A stretch of 6,597 nt of DNA from UBA8437 sp963578885 (lineage in GTDB: Bacteria; Planctomycetota; Planctomycetia; Planctomycetales; Planctomycetaceae). Shown in pieces: positions 5,409 through 6,597 of this stretch (position 1 is its first letter; each line of letters begins with the position of its first letter). Location of the stretch: assembly GCA_963578885.1 (NCBI GenBank), contig CAUZEQ010000277.1, forward strand, positions 1 to 6,597. Reading direction: 5' to 3'. A program made the position numbers and the translations under genes. Below the pieces are notes generated by a model. It was given only the letters and a program-made list of their open reading frames with translations, was not told the DNA's origin and made no database searches.

Positions 5409-5468
5409 CAGGCCCGCGCGAGCACCTCGGCCTCACTCACGGAAACCTCCTCGGGAGCAGTCACACCG

Positions 5469-6263
5469 ATGTCGACCTCTTCGGCGGACTACCTGCACGA
5501 CCTGTTCGGCCTGGACGGCCTGACCGCGGTGGTGATCGGTGGGACCGGCGTTTTGGGTAGTGCCTTCTGCGATGCGCTGGGTGCCGCTGGTGCTCACGTG
5601 GTGGTCGCCGGTCGCAGTGCCGAGCGAGGCGGTGCTCGGGCCGAATCGATCACCGCGGCTGGAGGATCGGCCGAGTTCCAGGCCGCCGACACTACCTCCC
5701 GCGAGGATCTCGAGGCGATCGTCACGAGACTGGCCGAATCGGGCCGACGCCCCGACATCGTGATCAACGGCGCCGGCATCAACTCGGCCACGCCGTTCCT
5801 GGAGATTCCCGACCAGGAGTGGGAACAGATCCTCTCGGTCAACCTCGGCGGAGTCCGCCTGGGCTGCCAGGTCTTTGGAGCTGCGATGCTCTCCGACGGC
5901 GGTGGCGGCTCGATCATCAACATCGCCTCGCTCTCGGGCATCACGGCCCTCTCGCGGGTCTTCACCTACTCGGCGACCAAGGCGGCGGTGATCAACCTGA
6001 CTCAGAACCTGGCCCGTGAATGGGCCGCCCAGGGCATCCGCGTCAACGCCCTCTCGCCGGGTTTCTTCCCCGCCGAGCAGAACCGCAAGGTGCTGACACC
6101 CGAGCGAGTGGCGAGCATCATGGGGCACACTCCGATCGATCGCTTCGGTGAGCCTGGTGAGTTGGCCGGAGCGATCCTGTTGCTCTCGAGTCCGAGGGCG
6201 GGGAGTTTTCTGACCGGCGAGAACCTGGTGGTCGATGGCGGCTTCATGGCGACGACGATCTAG
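5469..6263 (+). CDS. Short-chain dehydrogenase/reductase (classical SDR, sugar-acid type likely)
   Basis: The product has 264 residues with the classical SDR layout. The nucleotide-binding turn is GGTGVLG (24-30), ADTT (73-76) lies near the adenine pocket, and NGAG is at 100-103. The catalytic tetrad is Asn125, Ser154, Tyr167 and Lys171 (YSATK). The C-terminal part has NALSPGFFPAEQNRKVL (193-209), then GHTPIDRFGEPGELAGAILLL and the closing TGENLVVDGGF. AGR after the second strand has Arg49 in place of an acidic residue, which could favour NADP(H), though this is weak evidence. The PGFFPAEQNRKVL segment recalls SDRs acting on sugar acids (mannonate/fructuronate oxidoreductase, gluconate 5-dehydrogenase), but the substrate cannot be settled by eye. 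The ATG at 5469 has GGGAG 11 nt upstream. It is the middle gene of the mqnD-SDR-nadB run, and no sugar-acid catabolic gene accompanies it here. Confidence 0.9.
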   Translation: MSTSSADYLHDLFGLDGLTAVVIGGTGVLGSAFCDALGAAGAHVVVAGRSAERGGARAESITAAGGSAEFQAADTTSREDLEAIVTRLAESGRRPDIVINGAGINSATPFLEIPDQEWEQILSVNLGGVRLGCQVFGAAMLSDGGGGSIINIASLSGITALSRVFTYSATKAAVINLTQNLAREWAAQGIRVNALSPGFFPAEQNRKVLTPERVASIMGHTPIDRFGEPGELAGAILLLSSPRAGSFLTGENLVVDGGFMATTI

Positions 6264-6302
6264 CCGGCCGGCGGCCGCTGCACCCAGCCAAGGACCTTTC
6301 GC

Positions 6303-6597
6303 GTGAGTCCTCTCGAGTTCACCCCACGCCGTCGCCACCTGGTCCGCTTTTCTCCCAAGCGGGTCGCTCATGTCTTCACCGACGTGTTGATCATCGGCGG
6401 AGGCATTGCGGGTCTGCGTGCGGTGCTGGCCCTGGAAGCGGGGGTCTCGGCGGTCGTCGTCACCAAGGACCTGCTGAAGGTTTCCAACAGCGCCCAGGCC
6501 CAGGGTGGAATCGCCGGAGTGCTGGACCCGCTGGACGATTTTGCCAATCACACCGCCGACACGATCGCCGCGGGCAAGGGACTGTGCGATCCGGGGG
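6303..6597 (+). CDS. nadB: L-aspartate oxidase, N-terminal part (cut by window end)
   Basis: The first 98 residues are visible. L-aspartate oxidase is an FAD enzyme that turns aspartate into iminoaspartate, which NadA condenses into quinolinate, the first step of de novo NAD synthesis. After a basic lead (MSPLEFTPRRRHLVRFSPKR) comes the FAD-binding strand and dinucleotide motif DVLIIGGGIAGLRAVLAL (27-44). The family stretch VTKDLLKVSNSAQAQGGIAG (53-72) and DDFANHTADTIAAGKGLCD (78-96) follow. The SNS-x-x-AQGGIA pattern with HxxDT is typical of NadB and separates it fairly well from succinate dehydrogenase/fumarate reductase flavoproteins, though a relative in that superfamily remains possible until the rest is read. 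The start is a GTG at 6303 with AAGGA (6290-6294) 8 nt upstream. The gap to the SDR gene is 39 nt, which suggests an operon. Confidence 0.88.
   Translation, partial: MSPLEFTPRRRHLVRFSPKRVAHVFTDVLIIGGGIAGLRAVLALEAGVSAVVVTKDLLKVSNSAQAQGGIAGVLDPLDDFANHTADTIAAGKGLCDPG

Noticed and set aside
5433..6551. 372-codon minus-strand open frame over the SDR gene and nadB start
   Set aside because: It is antisense to two well-supported genes. The translation is Arg/Gly/His-biased without motifs.

Overview
The window is GC-rich and densely coded. It probably comes from a planctomycete or a relative. Three things suggest this: the close fit of the ABC-F protein and the NadB N-terminus to planctomycete versions as I remember them, menaquinone synthesis by the futalosine route (MqnD), and a REP-associated transposase (RAYT) in a nest of GTCAGACCCC-type repeats. 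The lineage is inference, since no rRNA or other marker gene is present.

Layout. Positions 1-636 hold the 3' part of an unrecognised gene whose product ends in a long Gly/Ser low-complexity tail. It is followed on the same strand by a small predicted exported or lipid-anchored protein (717-1226). Positions 1227-1589 contain no credible gene: first a stretch of weak inverted repeats, then palindromic repeats that lead into a RAYT/Y1 HUH transposase gene (1590-2186). More copies of the repeats follow, up to 2452. Two 123-bp copies, differing at 8 positions by my count, bracket the transposase gene as direct repeats. The whole 1371-2452 block looks like one RAYT/REP-type unit sitting 10 nt from the end of the next gene.

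That gene, on the minus strand (4363-2462), encodes a full-length ABC-F ATPase of the ribosome-associated translation factor type. Its 5' side faces a 196-nt divergent intergenic region (4364-4559). This region holds three 16-bp tandem repeats, a short fragment resembling the RAYT repeat, and a perfect 8-bp-stem hairpin. From there a plus-strand set runs to the window end: mqnD (1,4-dihydroxy-6-naphthoate synthase, menaquinone synthesis), an SDR oxidoreductase, and the start of nadB (L-aspartate oxidase, NAD synthesis). The gaps are 60 and 39 nt, so the three are probably co-transcribed, and they join quinone and NAD cofactor supply with one dehydrogenase.

I did not find a clear new multi-gene system. 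The two points most worth a second look are the RAYT unit with its paired composite palindromes, and the 16-bp tandem repeat. Each repeat unit carries an ATG, the three ATGs fall in three different frames, and the middle one has a good Shine-Dalgarno and reads in frame into mqnD.
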